Source of the DNA: Amycolatopsis sp. DSM 110486
GTDB taxonomy: Bacteria; Actinomycetota; Actinomycetes; Mycobacteriales; Pseudonocardiaceae
NCBI RefSeq assembly: GCF_019468465.1
Contig: NZ_CP080519.1
Coordinates: 5,660,001-5,724,000, forward strand
Length of the DNA stretch: 64,000 nucleotides
Direction of reading: 5' to 3'
Each line of letters starts with the position of its first letter. The first letter of the stretch is position 1. The notes below the pieces were generated by a model that saw only the letters and a program-made list of their open reading frames with translations, was not told where the DNA came from and searched no databases. Shown one piece after another: positions 11,389 through 19,612 of the stretch. The position numbers and the translations under genes are program-made.

Positions 11389-12759
11389 ATGGCGATCAGC
11401 GTCTTCGATCTGTTCTCCATCGGCATCGGGCCGTCCAGCTCCCACACGGTCGGCCCGATGCGGGCCGCGCGGACCTTTGTGGACGGTCTCGTCGACGAGG
11501 GCGTGCTGGACCGCGTGACGCGGGTGCAGGCGGAGCTGTTCGGCTCGCTCGGCGCGACCGGGTTCGGCCACGGCAGTGACAAGGCCGTGCTGCTGGGGCT
11601 GTCGGGTGAGCGTCCGGAGTCCGTCGACACGGAGACGGTGCCTGAGCGGGTCGCCGCGATCCGGTCTTCGGGGCGGCTGCTGTTGGGTGGCGTCCGGGAG
11701 ATCTCGTTCGACGAGGATGCCGACTTGACGATGCACCGGCGCAAGTCTCTGCCGGCGCATCCGAACGGGATGGTGTTCCGGGCCTTCTCCGGCTCTTCCG
11801 AGCTGCGCACGCGGACGTACTACTCCGTGGGCGGCGGCTTCGTGCGCGACGAGTCGTACGAGACGGACGCGGTGTTCGTGGAGGACTCGACGCCGGTGCC
11901 GTACCCGTTCCGCACCGGTGCCGACCTGCTCGGCCACTGCGCGGCGACGGGGCTGCCGATCAGCGAGATCATGCTGGCGAACGAGCTGGCGTGGCGTTCC
12001 GCTTCTTCGGTTCGGGCCGGCTTGCTGGAGATCTGGGACGTGATGGCCGCGTGCGTTTCGGCGGGCATCGCCCACGAGGGCGTGCTCCCGGGCGGCCTGA
12101 AGGTCCCGCGGCGCGCCAAGGCGTTGCACGACAAGCTGATCGCCGAGGACGGCGTCGGGGATCCGTTGTACGCCATGGACTGGGTCAGCCTGTACGCGCT
12201 GGCGGTGAACGAGGAGAACGCTGCCGGCGGGCGCGTGGTCACGGCTCCGACGAACGGCGCCGCGGGGATCATCCCGGCTGTGCTGCACTACTACCAGCGC
12301 TTCATCCGCGGGTCTTCGGACGACGGCATCGTCACCTTCCTGCTGACGGCGGGGGCGCTGGGTTCGATCCTCAAGCAGACTGGTTCCATTTCGGGCGCGG
12401 AGGTCGGTTGCCAGGGTGAGGTCGGCTCGGCCTCGGCCATGGCGGCCGCAGCGTTGACCGAAGTGCTGGGCGGGTCGCCGGCTCAGGTGGAGAACGCGGC
12501 GGAGATCGGTGTCGAGCATCATCTGGGTCTTACGTGTGACCCGGTTGGTGGGCTGGTGCAGATCCCTTGCATCGAACGCAACGCCGTGGGCGCTTCGAAG
12601 GCGATCCACGCTGCGCGGATGGCGATGCGCGGAGATGGCAGCCACGTGGTGACCCTGGACAAGGCGATCAAGACCATGCGCGAGACCGGGGCCGATATGT
12701 CGGTGAAGTACAAGGAAACCGCGCGCGGTGGACTGGCGGTGAACGTCATCGAGTGCTGA
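11389..12759 (+). CDS. sdaA: L-serine dehydratase (iron-sulfur type), 456 aa
   Basis: Single-chain bacterial L-serine ammonia-lyase that converts serine to pyruvate with a 4Fe-4S cluster. The N-terminal [19 protein letters not shown], the central [15 protein letters not shown] with its Cys, and the C-terminal [16 protein letters not shown] with two Cys are the family hallmarks and provide the cluster ligands. The start follows a GAGGGAAGGGG at 11371-11382. As last gene of the riboswitch operon it drains serine into pyruvate, making the operon a complete route from glycine to central metabolism. A strong terminator follows. Confidence 0.95.
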   Translation: MAISVFDLFSIGIGPSSSHTVGPMRAARTFVDGLVDEGVLDRVTRVQAELFGSLGATGFGHGSDKAVLLGLSGERPESVDTETVPERVAAIRSSGRLLLGGVREISFDEDADLTMHRRKSLPAHPNGMVFRAFSGSSELRTRTYYSVGGGFVRDESYETDAVFVEDSTPVPYPFRTGADLLGHCAATGLPISEIMLANELAWRSASSVRAGLLEIWDVMAACVSAGIAHEGVLPGGLKVPRRAKALHDKLIAEDGVGDPLYAMDWVSLYALAVNEENAAGGRVVTAPTNGAAGIIPAVLHYYQRFIRGSSDDGIVTFLLTAGALGSILKQTGSISGAEVGCQGEVGSASAMAAAALTEVLGGSPAQVENAAEIGVEHHLGLTCDPVGGLVQIPCIERNAVGASKAIHAARMAMRGDGSHVVTLDKAIKTMRETGADMSVKYKETARGGLAVNVIEC

Positions 12760-12781
12760 GGTGCTCGTTGGGTGTTGGTTG

Positions 12782-12814
12782 GATGGGACCGTTCGGAGGG
12801 CGAACGGTCCCATC
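12782..12814 (+). terminator. Intrinsic terminator after sdaA
   Basis: A perfect 14 bp stem (12782-12795 with 12801-12814), with arms GATGGGACCGTTCG and CGAACGGTCCCATC, encloses a GAGGG loop. It is followed by TTGCTTTT. It ends the glycine operon and lies about 140 bp before the convergent small gene. Confidence 0.85.
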
Positions 12815-12952
12815 TTGCTTTTCGATGGGTTTCCGGCGACCTGCCCCGGCGGCTTTTGGAGCACCAGTCGGTGAGCGGGGCGCGCGTCGTCTCACCGATA
12901 GCGGTGCGTCAGTGGCCCCGTCGCTGGGCGAATAGCCCTGTCGAGGCAGGGG

Positions 12953-13144
12953 TCAGGCGGGCAGGCTGAACGGCGCGCGTTCGCTCCGTTCGGTCACCAG
13001 GCGGAGGCCCGCGTGGACGAGGAGCCAGCCGAGGCGTTGTCGGGGCGTGTGGCTGCGGGGCCGGGCGTGATGGCGCGCGGCGGCGGCGCGCAGTTCGGCC
13101 TGACGGGCGTGGACGAAGTGTTCGGTGAAGTCGTGCGGAATCAT
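12953..13144 (-). CDS. Small basic protein downstream of an ArsR-type regulator, 63 aa
   Basis: The ATG overlaps the stop of the upstream regulator as ATGA (13144-13141 on the minus strand), a typical sign of translational coupling. The product begins MIPHDFTEHFVHARQAELR, is rich in Arg, Ala and His, and has a hydrophobic LGWLLVHAGLRLV stretch near residues 38-50 that could be a short amphipathic or membrane-associated helix. Small proteins of this look often follow ArsR-type regulators in actinomycetes. No function can be assigned. Confidence 0.6.
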   Translation of the reverse strand: MIPHDFTEHFVHARQAELRAAAARHHARPRSHTPRQRLGWLLVHAGLRLVTERSERAPFSLPA

Positions 13145-13749
13145 GGTGTCCCCAGTTCTTCGGTGGATTCGGCGTCGGGTTCCGGGTGGGCGGTGCGGGG
13201 AAACGCGGCCCAGTGGGTGACCACCGCGTCGTCGCCCGGGCGGGCGGGCCGGCGGTAGCGGTCGACCACGGCGAGGATGTCGTCGGACATTCGCCGGGCT
13301 TCTTCGGGCGTCAGGGAGAGCTGGTTGCTGGCCATCGAGGCGTTCTGTTCCCAGTTGTCCTGCCACCGTGGAAGCTCAGCGACGAACCGCGCCTCCTCCT
13401 CGTAGCGCTGCACCACGAGTTGGTGCAGGAACGAAGCCAGGTGCCCGGCCAGTTCCGGGTCGCCCGCGAAGTCGCCGGCGCGCATGGTCGTCGAGTCCTG
13501 CGCTGCTTTCCACCAGCGTTCGCGTTTCGAGCCTCGGCCGGGGTCTTCCGCGACCAATCCGGCGTCGGCCAGCTGGCGCAGGTGCCAGGACGTGGTGCCG
13601 GAGCTCTCGCCGACACGCTTGCCCAGCCCGGTGGCCGTCGCGGGGCCGTCGCGTTCGAGGAGGTCCAGAAGGCGCATCCGGAGCGGGTGGGCGAGCGCGC
13701 GCAGGGTGCGTGCGTCGAGGATCCGTTCGGTGCGTCCCTGGGAGCTCAT
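13141..13749 (-). CDS. ArsR-type winged-helix transcriptional regulator, 202 aa
   Basis: The N-terminal winged helix is clear: LRALAHPLRMRLLDLLERDGP, then the recognition helix in SSGTTSWHLRQLADAGLVAE and the wing RGSKRERWWK. The rest is helical, with no metal-binding Cys motif, so it probably does not sense metals. It is transcribed divergently from a FadR-type regulator across 72 bp that contain a palindromic site. TACAGT at minus-strand positions 13761-13756 leaves only 6 nt to the ATG, suggesting a leaderless transcript. The target beyond itself and the coupled small gene is unknown. Confidence 0.85.
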   Translation of the reverse strand: MSSQGRTERILDARTLRALAHPLRMRLLDLLERDGPATATGLGKRVGESSGTTSWHLRQLADAGLVAEDPGRGSKRERWWKAAQDSTTMRAGDFAGDPELAGHLASFLHQLVVQRYEEEARFVAELPRWQDNWEQNASMASNQLSLTPEEARRMSDDILAVVDRYRRPARPGDDAVVTHWAAFPRTAHPEPDAESTEELGTP

Positions 13750-13755
13750 GGCACC

Positions 13756-13814
13756 ACTGTAGACCGCAGAGAATCCTTTGCAAAGAGGTCTCTGCGATTA
13801 GGCGGGCTTAGACT
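13756..13814. promoter_or_regulatory. Divergent leaderless promoters with a nested palindrome
   Basis: The outer inverted repeat CGCAGAGA (13765-13772) and TCTCTGCG (13789-13796) encloses the palindrome CTTTGCAAAG (13776-13785). For the minus gene, TTGCAA (13783-13778), a 16 bp spacer and TACAGT (13761-13756) end 6 nt before the ATG. For the plus gene, TAGACT (13809-13814) ends 7 nt before the GTG at 13822. The palindrome would cover core promoter DNA and is a good candidate operator for either regulator. This is inference from sequence symmetry. Confidence 0.6.
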
Positions 13815-13821
13815 CGCCATC

Positions 13822-14541
13822 GTGGAGACGTCGGTGGCTAGCGCGAACGAGGCGCTGTTCCGGCCGGTGCGCGCGGGCAACGCGTTCGAGGAGACCGTCG
13901 AACGCCTGCTGCAGGCCATCCGCCTCGGCGTGGTCGGCGCGGGGGAGCGGCTGCCGTCGGAGCGCGAGCTGGCGGAGCGGCTCGGGGTGAGCCGCGTGAC
14001 GCTCAGGGAGGCCATCCGCGCGCTGGCCGATGCGGGTTACGTGGAGTCACGAAGGGGGCGCTACGGCGGCACGTTCGTGAACGAGAACCTGCCCGAGCCG
14101 CCACCGAGCAAAACGCGGGAAATCGACGCGGCCGCCTTCGAGGACGCGCTGTGTCTGCGCCACGTGCTCGAAACCGGCGCCGCCGAGGCCGCTGCCGCGC
14201 GGACGCTCAGCCCGGCCGACCGGCAGCACCTCAAGACCACGCTCGCGGAGGCCGCGGCCGCCGACCTGGTCGACTACCGGCGCAAGGACTCCCGCCTGCA
14301 CCTCGCGATCGCCGAGGTCACGGCGTCGAGCTCGCTCACCACGGCGATGGCCGACGCCCGCACGCGCGTGAACCAGCTGCTCGACCGCATCCCCCTGCTC
14401 GAGCCCAACCTGGACCACTCCAACGCCCAGCACGAGGCGATCGTCGACGCCATCCTCGCCGGCGATCCCGTGGCCGCGCGCCATGCGATGACCGAGCACA
14501 TCGAGGGCACGGCGTCGCTGCTGCGCGCCTTCCTGTCGTGA
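13822..14541 (+). CDS. FadR-subfamily GntR transcriptional regulator, 239 aa
   Basis: The N-terminal winged helix contains LPSERELAERLGVSRVTLREAIRALADAGYVESRRGRYGGTFV, the standard GntR recognition region. The C-terminal FCD ligand domain keeps candidate metal-binding residues: Asp in KDSRLHLAIAE, His in SNAQHEAIVDAI and His in MTEHIEGTA. FadR-type regulators usually bind carboxylic acids. The GTG start lies 7 nt after a TAGACT, which supports a leaderless transcript. Its target is not evident; the divergent ArsR-type gene is the nearest candidate. Confidence 0.85.
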   Translation: METSVASANEALFRPVRAGNAFEETVERLLQAIRLGVVGAGERLPSERELAERLGVSRVTLREAIRALADAGYVESRRGRYGGTFVNENLPEPPPSKTREIDAAAFEDALCLRHVLETGAAEAAAARTLSPADRQHLKTTLAEAAAADLVDYRRKDSRLHLAIAEVTASSSLTTAMADARTRVNQLLDRIPLLEPNLDHSNAQHEAIVDAILAGDPVAARHAMTEHIEGTASLLRAFLS

Positions 14542-14602
14542 CCCGCCGTGAATTTCTCACCGAACCGCACAACCTTTTCACCCGTACGGCCGTCGTCCCA
14601 TC

Positions 14603-16582
14603 GTGCTACGCGACACGGATGCCGAGACGGATGGAGCCACCAGCAGTGTCACGAACGAGCCGCCCGATGATCCCCGCGCCCGCCGTCGCCGCCGGTGGCG
14701 CAAGATCCGCCGCATCGCGTACTGCGGCTTCGGCGTCTTCGTCGGCCTGCCGCTGATCGCGTTCTGGGTCGCCTACCTGCTGATGGACGTCCGCAGCCCG
14801 CAGGACGTGCTCGCCTCGCTCGACAAGACCGTGGAGCTGAAGTACTCCGACGGCAGCGAGCTGCTCAAGGTCCTGCCCGCCGACGGCGACCGCTCCTTCG
14901 TGCCCTACGACAAGGTGCCCTCGAAGCTGCGCGACGCGATCATCGCCACCGAAGACCCGACGTTCTGGGACAACGCGGGCTTCGACCCCACCGGCATCGG
15001 CCGCGCGTTCCTGACCGGCGTCGGCGGCGGCTCGGGGATCACGCAGCAGTACATCAAGAAGTCGACCGGCGACGACGACGCGACGCTCGGGCGCAAGCTG
15101 CAGGAGCTGGTGCTCGCCACGAAGATCACGCAGCAGCAGAGCAAGGAACAGATCTTCACCAGCTACGTGAACATCATCTCCTTCGGCCGCGGCACCTTCG
15201 GCCCGGCCGCGGCGATGAACGCGTTCTTCGGCCGGCCGCTCGACGACTCCATGACCTGGAGCGAAGCCGCGTTCCTGGCCGGGATGATCCAGTCGCCCTC
15301 GGTGCACGACCCCGCCGTTTCCGGCGACGCACACGCGGCTAAACGCTGGACGTACGTGCGCGACAAGCTCGTGCAGCGCGGTTACGTCAAGCCCGCCGAC
15401 GCCGCCACGATGGCCTACCCCGGCAAGGAAATCCTGCCGCCCTCGGAGACGCGCGCGAGCGTGACCTACGACGAGTACCACGTGAAGCAGCAGGTGCTCA
15501 GCGAGCTCGAACAAGACGGGTTCTCGCTTTCCCGGCTGCAGCAAGGGAATCTGGTCGTGCAGACCACGCTCGACCGCAAGGCGCAGGCGTCCGCGCGCTC
15601 GACGCTGGCCGACCGCCTGAAGGGCGAGCCGAAGGAGTTCCGGGGCGCGCTCGTGTCCGTGGACCCGTCCACCGGGGCGGTGCGCGCGTACGACGGCGGC
15701 GACAACGGCGTCCGCGACTACGCCGGCACGGAACACCCGGCGGGCTCGGCGTTCTACCCCTTCACGCTCACGGCGGGTCTGCGCGCCGGCGTCTCGCCCG
15801 ACGAACCCACGGCCGCGCCGGGCAAGATCGACTTCCTGGGTGAGGACTTCGAGTACCCGCAGAAATGCCCGGCGACCTGTACGTTGCGCACGGCGATGAC
15901 CTCGGGCGCGGACACGCCGTACATCGGGCTGGCCAAACGCGTCGGCGCCGACGCGGTGAGCGCCGCGGCCCGCGACGCGGGCATCCCGGAGGCGGTCGAC
16001 GGCTCGCCGACCCTGCGCGAGAAGGACGGGTTCCTGATCGGCTCGGGCCTCGCCGTCGGGCGGTATCCGTTGCGGCCATTGGACTTGGCCGGGGCGTACG
16101 GGACCTTCGCGGCCGACGGGATGCGCGTCACGCCGCACCTCGTGGACAAGGTGCTCGACCAGGACGGCAGCGTCGTGTGGCAGCACGATGACGAGCCGCA
16201 CCCCGCGTTCTCTGACGACCCGGGGGTGAGCGCGAAGATCTCCGCCGAGGTGACGAACGTGCTGCAGACGTTCCTGCCCGACGGCCGCCCCGCCGCCCTG
16301 CGCACAGGCGAGTTCCAGCACGGCAACTCGTCGGACTACCAGGACGCCTGGGCGATCGGCTACACCCCGCAGCTGGCCACGGCCGTCTGGGTCGGCTCCG
16401 ACGACGAACGGCGGCTGTTCGACGCGCAGGGGAAGAAACTGATGGGTTCGACCGTGCCCGCGGACATCTGGCGGACGTTCATGGTGCAGGCGGAGCAGGG
16501 GCAGCCGATCAAGGAGAACGGCGGGGTCGAGCCGAGGTTCGCCCCTCCGCTCGCGAAGCAGACGGCCCCACCCGGTCGCTGA
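14603..16582 (+). CDS. Class A penicillin-binding protein-like glycosyltransferase (GT51) with an altered transpeptidase domain, 659 aa
   Basis: An Arg-rich cytoplasmic tail (about residues 25-40) is followed by one membrane helix (about 42-65) and a GT51 domain with ATEDPTFW, GGSGITQQYIKK, RKLQELVLATKI and YVNIISFGRGTFG, so peptidoglycan polymerisation looks intact. The penicillin-binding domain is recognisable, but all three catalytic motifs are changed. SxxK reads SAFY (S382-Y385) in HPAGSAFYPFTL; SxN reads SGA (434-436) in AMTSGADTPYIG; KTG reads RTG (567-569) in AALRTGEFQ, just before DAWAIGYTPQLATAVWVG. Loss of the SxxK lysine should abolish acylation, so this is probably a glycosyltransferase with a non-catalytic C-terminal domain. 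Start GTG at 14603 has no clear ribosome binding site. Confidence 0.88.
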   Translation: MLRDTDAETDGATSSVTNEPPDDPRARRRRRWRKIRRIAYCGFGVFVGLPLIAFWVAYLLMDVRSPQDVLASLDKTVELKYSDGSELLKVLPADGDRSFVPYDKVPSKLRDAIIATEDPTFWDNAGFDPTGIGRAFLTGVGGGSGITQQYIKKSTGDDDATLGRKLQELVLATKITQQQSKEQIFTSYVNIISFGRGTFGPAAAMNAFFGRPLDDSMTWSEAAFLAGMIQSPSVHDPAVSGDAHAAKRWTYVRDKLVQRGYVKPADAATMAYPGKEILPPSETRASVTYDEYHVKQQVLSELEQDGFSLSRLQQGNLVVQTTLDRKAQASARSTLADRLKGEPKEFRGALVSVDPSTGAVRAYDGGDNGVRDYAGTEHPAGSAFYPFTLTAGLRAGVSPDEPTAAPGKIDFLGEDFEYPQKCPATCTLRTAMTSGADTPYIGLAKRVGADAVSAAARDAGIPEAVDGSPTLREKDGFLIGSGLAVGRYPLRPLDLAGAYGTFAADGMRVTPHLVDKVLDQDGSVVWQHDDEPHPAFSDDPGVSAKISAEVTNVLQTFLPDGRPAALRTGEFQHGNSSDYQDAWAIGYTPQLATAVWVGSDDERRLFDAQGKKLMGSTVPADIWRTFMVQAEQGQPIKENGGVEPRFAPPLAKQTAPPGR

Positions 16583-16583
16583 T

Positions 16584-16626
16584 CTTCCCGTGAAGGGCGC
16601 CGTTCATGCGCGCCCTTCACGGGAAG
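16584..16626. terminator. Bidirectional terminator between convergent genes
   Basis: A perfect 16 bp inverted repeat (16584-16599 with 16611-16626, CTTCCCGTGAAGGGCG and its complement) with an 11 nt loop lies between the PBP-like gene (+) and the O-methyltransferase gene (-). Confidence 0.85.
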
Positions 16627-16634
16627 CGATCAGG

Positions 16635-17291
16635 TCAGCGCACGCGGGCGAGGACGAAACCGTCGTAACCCTTGTCTCCCACCGTCTGGATCGCGGTGGC
16701 CTCGAGGCGGTCGTCGCCGGTGAGAGCCGCGAACATCTCGCGCACGCCCCGCACGGACGGGTCCGTGCTGGTGGCTTCGAGCACGGCACCGTCGCGGACG
16801 ACGTTGTCGACCACGATCGTGGTGCCCGGCCGCGAAAGCCGCACGGCTTCGGCGACGTAGGGCGCGAGGTTGGCCTTGTCGGCGTCGATGAAGACGAAGT
16901 CGAACGGCCCCGTGAGCGTGGGCAGGGTGTCGAGAGCGGCGCCGACGCGGATGTCGGCCACGTCGGGCCCGAAGCCGGCGCGGTCGAGGTTCGCGCGCGC
17001 CACGGCGGCGTGCTTCGGGTCGTATTCGCAGGTCACCAGCGTGCCGCCGGGCGGCAGGGCGCGGGCGAGCCAGATCGTGCTGTAGCCGCCGAGCGTGCCG
17101 ATCTCGAGGATCGAGCGGGCGCCGGCGGTGAGAGCGAGCAGGTTGAGCAGTTTGCCTTGTGTGGGCGACACGGCGATGGCCGGCAGGCCGGCCGCGCCCG
17201 ACTCGGCGAGGGTGGCGTCGAGCACCGGGTCGGCGGGGAGCAGGGCTTCGGCCAGGTAGTCGTCGACTGCGGTCCAGAGTTCGCGGGTCAT
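16635..17291 (-). CDS. Class I SAM-dependent O-methyltransferase (family 3, catechol-type), 218 aa
   Basis: SAM motif I reads ILEIGTLGGYSTIWLARAL near residues 60-78, motif II has VTCEYDPKHAAVARANL, and the acidic FDFVFIDADKANLAPYV near 128-144 supplies the metal-binding Asp typical of Mg-dependent catechol and caffeoyl-CoA O-methyltransferases. C-terminal VVDNVVRDGAV is also family-typical. The acceptor is unknown. It lies 25 nt downstream of the minus-strand siderophore ATPase gene, so the two may be co-transcribed. Confidence 0.88.
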   Translation of the reverse strand: MTRELWTAVDDYLAEALLPADPVLDATLAESGAAGLPAIAVSPTQGKLLNLLALTAGARSILEIGTLGGYSTIWLARALPPGGTLVTCEYDPKHAAVARANLDRAGFGPDVADIRVGAALDTLPTLTGPFDFVFIDADKANLAPYVAEAVRLSRPGTTIVVDNVVRDGAVLEATSTDPSVRGVREMFAALTGDDRLEATAIQTVGDKGYDGFVLARVR

Positions 17292-17316
17292 GGCACCTCC
17301 GGCACCAACCTAGCGA

Positions 17317-18144
17317 CTATGCGGCGCGCCGGCCCGCCTTCGGGATCACCAGCGGGGTGCTCGTCTCGGGACACGGCATGACGCGGCACGGCAGTTCGAA
17401 GATCTTCTCCACGTTCTCCTCCGTCACGACCTCCTCGGGCGTTCCGGTGGCGAGCACCTGGCCGTCGCGCATGGCGATCATGTGGGTGGCGTAGCGGGCG
17501 GCGTGGTTGAGGTCGTGGAGCACGGCGACGAGGGTGCGGCCCTGTTCGGCGTGCAGCTGCGCGCACAGATCGAGGATGTCCATCTGGTGCGCGATGTCGA
17601 GGTACGTCGTGGGTTCGTCGAGCAGCAGCAGGTCGGTCTGCTGGGCCAGCGCCATCGCCATCCACACGCGCTGGCGCTGTCCGCCGGACAGCTCGTCGAC
17701 GAGCCGCTCGGCCAGGTCCGAGACGCCGGTGGCCGCCATGGACTCGGCGACCACGGCGGCGTCGTCGCGGGACCACTGGCGCAGCAGGCGCTGGTGGGGG
17801 TAGCGGCCGCGCGCGACGAGGTCGGCGACGGTGATGCCGTCGGGCGCGACGGAGCTCTGCGGCAGCAGGCCGAGGCGGCGCGCGACCTCCTTGGCGCCGT
17901 AGCTGGAGATCACCGAGCCGTCGAGGTAGACGGAGCCCTTGCGGGGCTTGAGCATCCGCGCGAGCGCGCGCAGGAGCGTGGTCTTGCCGCACGCGTTGGG
18001 GCCGACGATGACCGTGAACGACTTGTCCGGGATGACCACGCCGAGGTCTTCGGCGACGGTGCGCCCGTCGTAAGCGAGGGTCAGTTCCTCGGCGTGCAGC
18101 CGGGGCTCGGTCCGGGCCGGTGCTTCCGCGATCGTCTGTTCCAC
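17317..18144 (-). CDS. Iron-siderophore ABC transporter ATP-binding protein (FecE/FepC type), 275 aa
   Basis: Walker A is GPNACGKTT near residue 48, the Q-loop is LPQSS, the signature is LSGGQRQRVWMA near residue 153 and Walker B is LLLLDEPTTYLDI. This is the FecCD-partner ATPase subfamily that powers import of ferric siderophores. No permease or binding protein lies nearby, so it must pair with components encoded elsewhere. The GTG start at 18144 directly abuts an iron box that overlaps the -10 (TAGCCT), pointing to a leaderless transcript repressed when iron is plentiful. The C-terminal extension carries two Cys (CRVMPCPE) of unknown role. Confidence 0.92.
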   Translation of the reverse strand: MEQTIAEAPARTEPRLHAEELTLAYDGRTVAEDLGVVIPDKSFTVIVGPNACGKTTLLRALARMLKPRKGSVYLDGSVISSYGAKEVARRLGLLPQSSVAPDGITVADLVARGRYPHQRLLRQWSRDDAAVVAESMAATGVSDLAERLVDELSGGQRQRVWMAMALAQQTDLLLLDEPTTYLDIAHQMDILDLCAQLHAEQGRTLVAVLHDLNHAARYATHMIAMRDGQVLATGTPEEVVTEENVEKIFELPCRVMPCPETSTPLVIPKAGRRAA

Positions 18145-18163
18145 ACAGGTTAGGCTAACCTAG
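18145..18163 (-). promoter_or_regulatory. IdeR/DmdR1-type iron box
   Basis: The core AGGTTAG-G-CTAACCT is a perfect palindrome, and the 19 bp site matches 16 of 19 positions of the DtxR-family consensus TTAGGTTAGGCTAACCTAA. It covers the likely -10 TAGCCT (18157-18152 on the minus strand), which ends 7 nt before the GTG start of the ATPase gene. Confidence 0.9.
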
Positions 18164-18264
18164 TGACCCTCGTTCGGGGAGTTCCCTGGGTCGCATTGGC
18201 CGAACGTGACCAGCCGGTGTCATCATGCGGACGGGGTTCTGTGCGGTTCACGGCGTAAGCGAAG

Positions 18265-19608
18265 GTGGCGATGGATGACTACCGGGTCGTCGCGGACGAG
18301 CTCGCCGCCGACATCGAAGCCGGCCGGCTGAGGCCGGGCGACCGCCTCCCGCCGCAACGCCGGTTCGCGCGCGACCGCGGCATCGCCGGCTCCACCGCCG
18401 CCCGCGTCTACGGCGAGCTGATCCGCCGCGGCCTGGCCGTCGGGGAGGTCGGCCGGGGCACCTTCGTACGGGCCGCGCGCCCGGCGCCCGAGCCCGGGCT
18501 GGCCGAACCCGGCGACGCGCGCGTGGACCTCGAGCTCAACTTCGCCGTGCTGCCGAGCCAATCCGCGAAGCTCGCGTACGCGCTGGAGCCGCTGCTTCGC
18601 GCCGACGTCTTCACCGACGCCCTGCACCCCGTGGGCGCCGCGGGGACGAAAGCGGTGCGTGAAGCCGCGGCGGGACTGCTGTCTCGCGGCAGCTGGGAGC
18701 CCGACCCGGCGACGGTTCTGGTGACGGGCAACGGCCGCCAGGGCATCGCCGCCGCGATCTCCATGTTCGTGCCGCTGGGGGAGCGGCTCGCGGTCGAGGC
18801 GCTGACGTACCCCGTGGTGAAGGCGCTGGCCACGCGGCTGGGTGCCGAGCTCGTGCCCATCGAAACCGACGCCGACGGCCTCGTCCCGGCCGCGCTCGAA
18901 GCCGCCCACGCGGCGGCGCCCGTGCGCGCGCTGTACGTGCAGCCGACGCTGCACAACCCCCTCGGGCCGACGATGTCGCCCGCGCGCCGCGCCGAGCTGG
19001 CCGACACCGTGCGACGCCTCGACTTGCCGGTGATCGAGGACGGGATCTACACGTTCCTGCGCCCGGACGTCGAACCGCTGGCCGCGCTCGCGCCCGAGCG
19101 CACGGTGTTCGTCGACAGCCTGTCGAAGCGGGTCGCGCCCGGTCTCACCGCGGGGTTCGTGGTGTCGCCGGCGGCCTGGACCGCGCGGCTCGCGGGCGCC
19201 GTCCGTTCGGGTGGCTGGGGTTCGACGCGGTTCGCGATGGAGGCCGCCACGCGCTGGATCACCGGCGGCGCGCTGGCCGAGGTCGAGACCGCGAAGCGCA
19301 TCGACGCTGCCGAGCGCGCCACGATCCTCGACGAGCGCCTCGCCGGGTTCACGGTCGTCGGCGATCCGGCCGCGTACCACCGCTGGTGGGAGCTGCCTGA
19401 GCAGTGGCGCGCGGAGACGTTCGTGGCCGCCGCCGCCCGCCACGGCATCGCGTTGTCGCCGGCGGCCTCGTTCGCGGTGCTCCCAGGTCACGCGCCGAAC
19501 GCCGTGCGGCTCGCGGTTTCGGCGCCACCCAAGGAAACCCTCGCGGCCGCGCTCGAGGTCCTCGCGACGTTGGCGGCCGGCTCGCCCGACGACACGTTGC
19601 CGGACTGA
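18265..19608 (+). CDS. MocR/PdxR-type GntR regulator with aminotransferase-like domain, 447 aa
   Basis: The N-terminal GntR winged helix (residues 1-70, RLRPGDRLPPQRRFARDRG and GSTAARVYGELIRRG) is fused to a fold-type I aminotransferase domain. That domain has the PLP Lys in FVDSLSKRVAPGLTAGFV near residue 288 and YVQPTLHNPLGPTMS near residue 230. MocR proteins use PLP or an amino-compound external aldimine as effector and usually regulate a neighbouring gene. The candidates here are the divergent ATPase gene or the gene itself. GTG 18265 and ATG 18271 are both possible starts. No pdx genes lie nearby. Confidence 0.9.
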   Translation: MAMDDYRVVADELAADIEAGRLRPGDRLPPQRRFARDRGIAGSTAARVYGELIRRGLAVGEVGRGTFVRAARPAPEPGLAEPGDARVDLELNFAVLPSQSAKLAYALEPLLRADVFTDALHPVGAAGTKAVREAAAGLLSRGSWEPDPATVLVTGNGRQGIAAAISMFVPLGERLAVEALTYPVVKALATRLGAELVPIETDADGLVPAALEAAHAAAPVRALYVQPTLHNPLGPTMSPARRAELADTVRRLDLPVIEDGIYTFLRPDVEPLAALAPERTVFVDSLSKRVAPGLTAGFVVSPAAWTARLAGAVRSGGWGSTRFAMEAATRWITGGALAEVETAKRIDAAERATILDERLAGFTVVGDPAAYHRWWELPEQWRAETFVAAAARHGIALSPAASFAVLPGHAPNAVRLAVSAPPKETLAAALEVLATLAAGSPDDTLPD

Positions 19609-19612
19609 AGCC

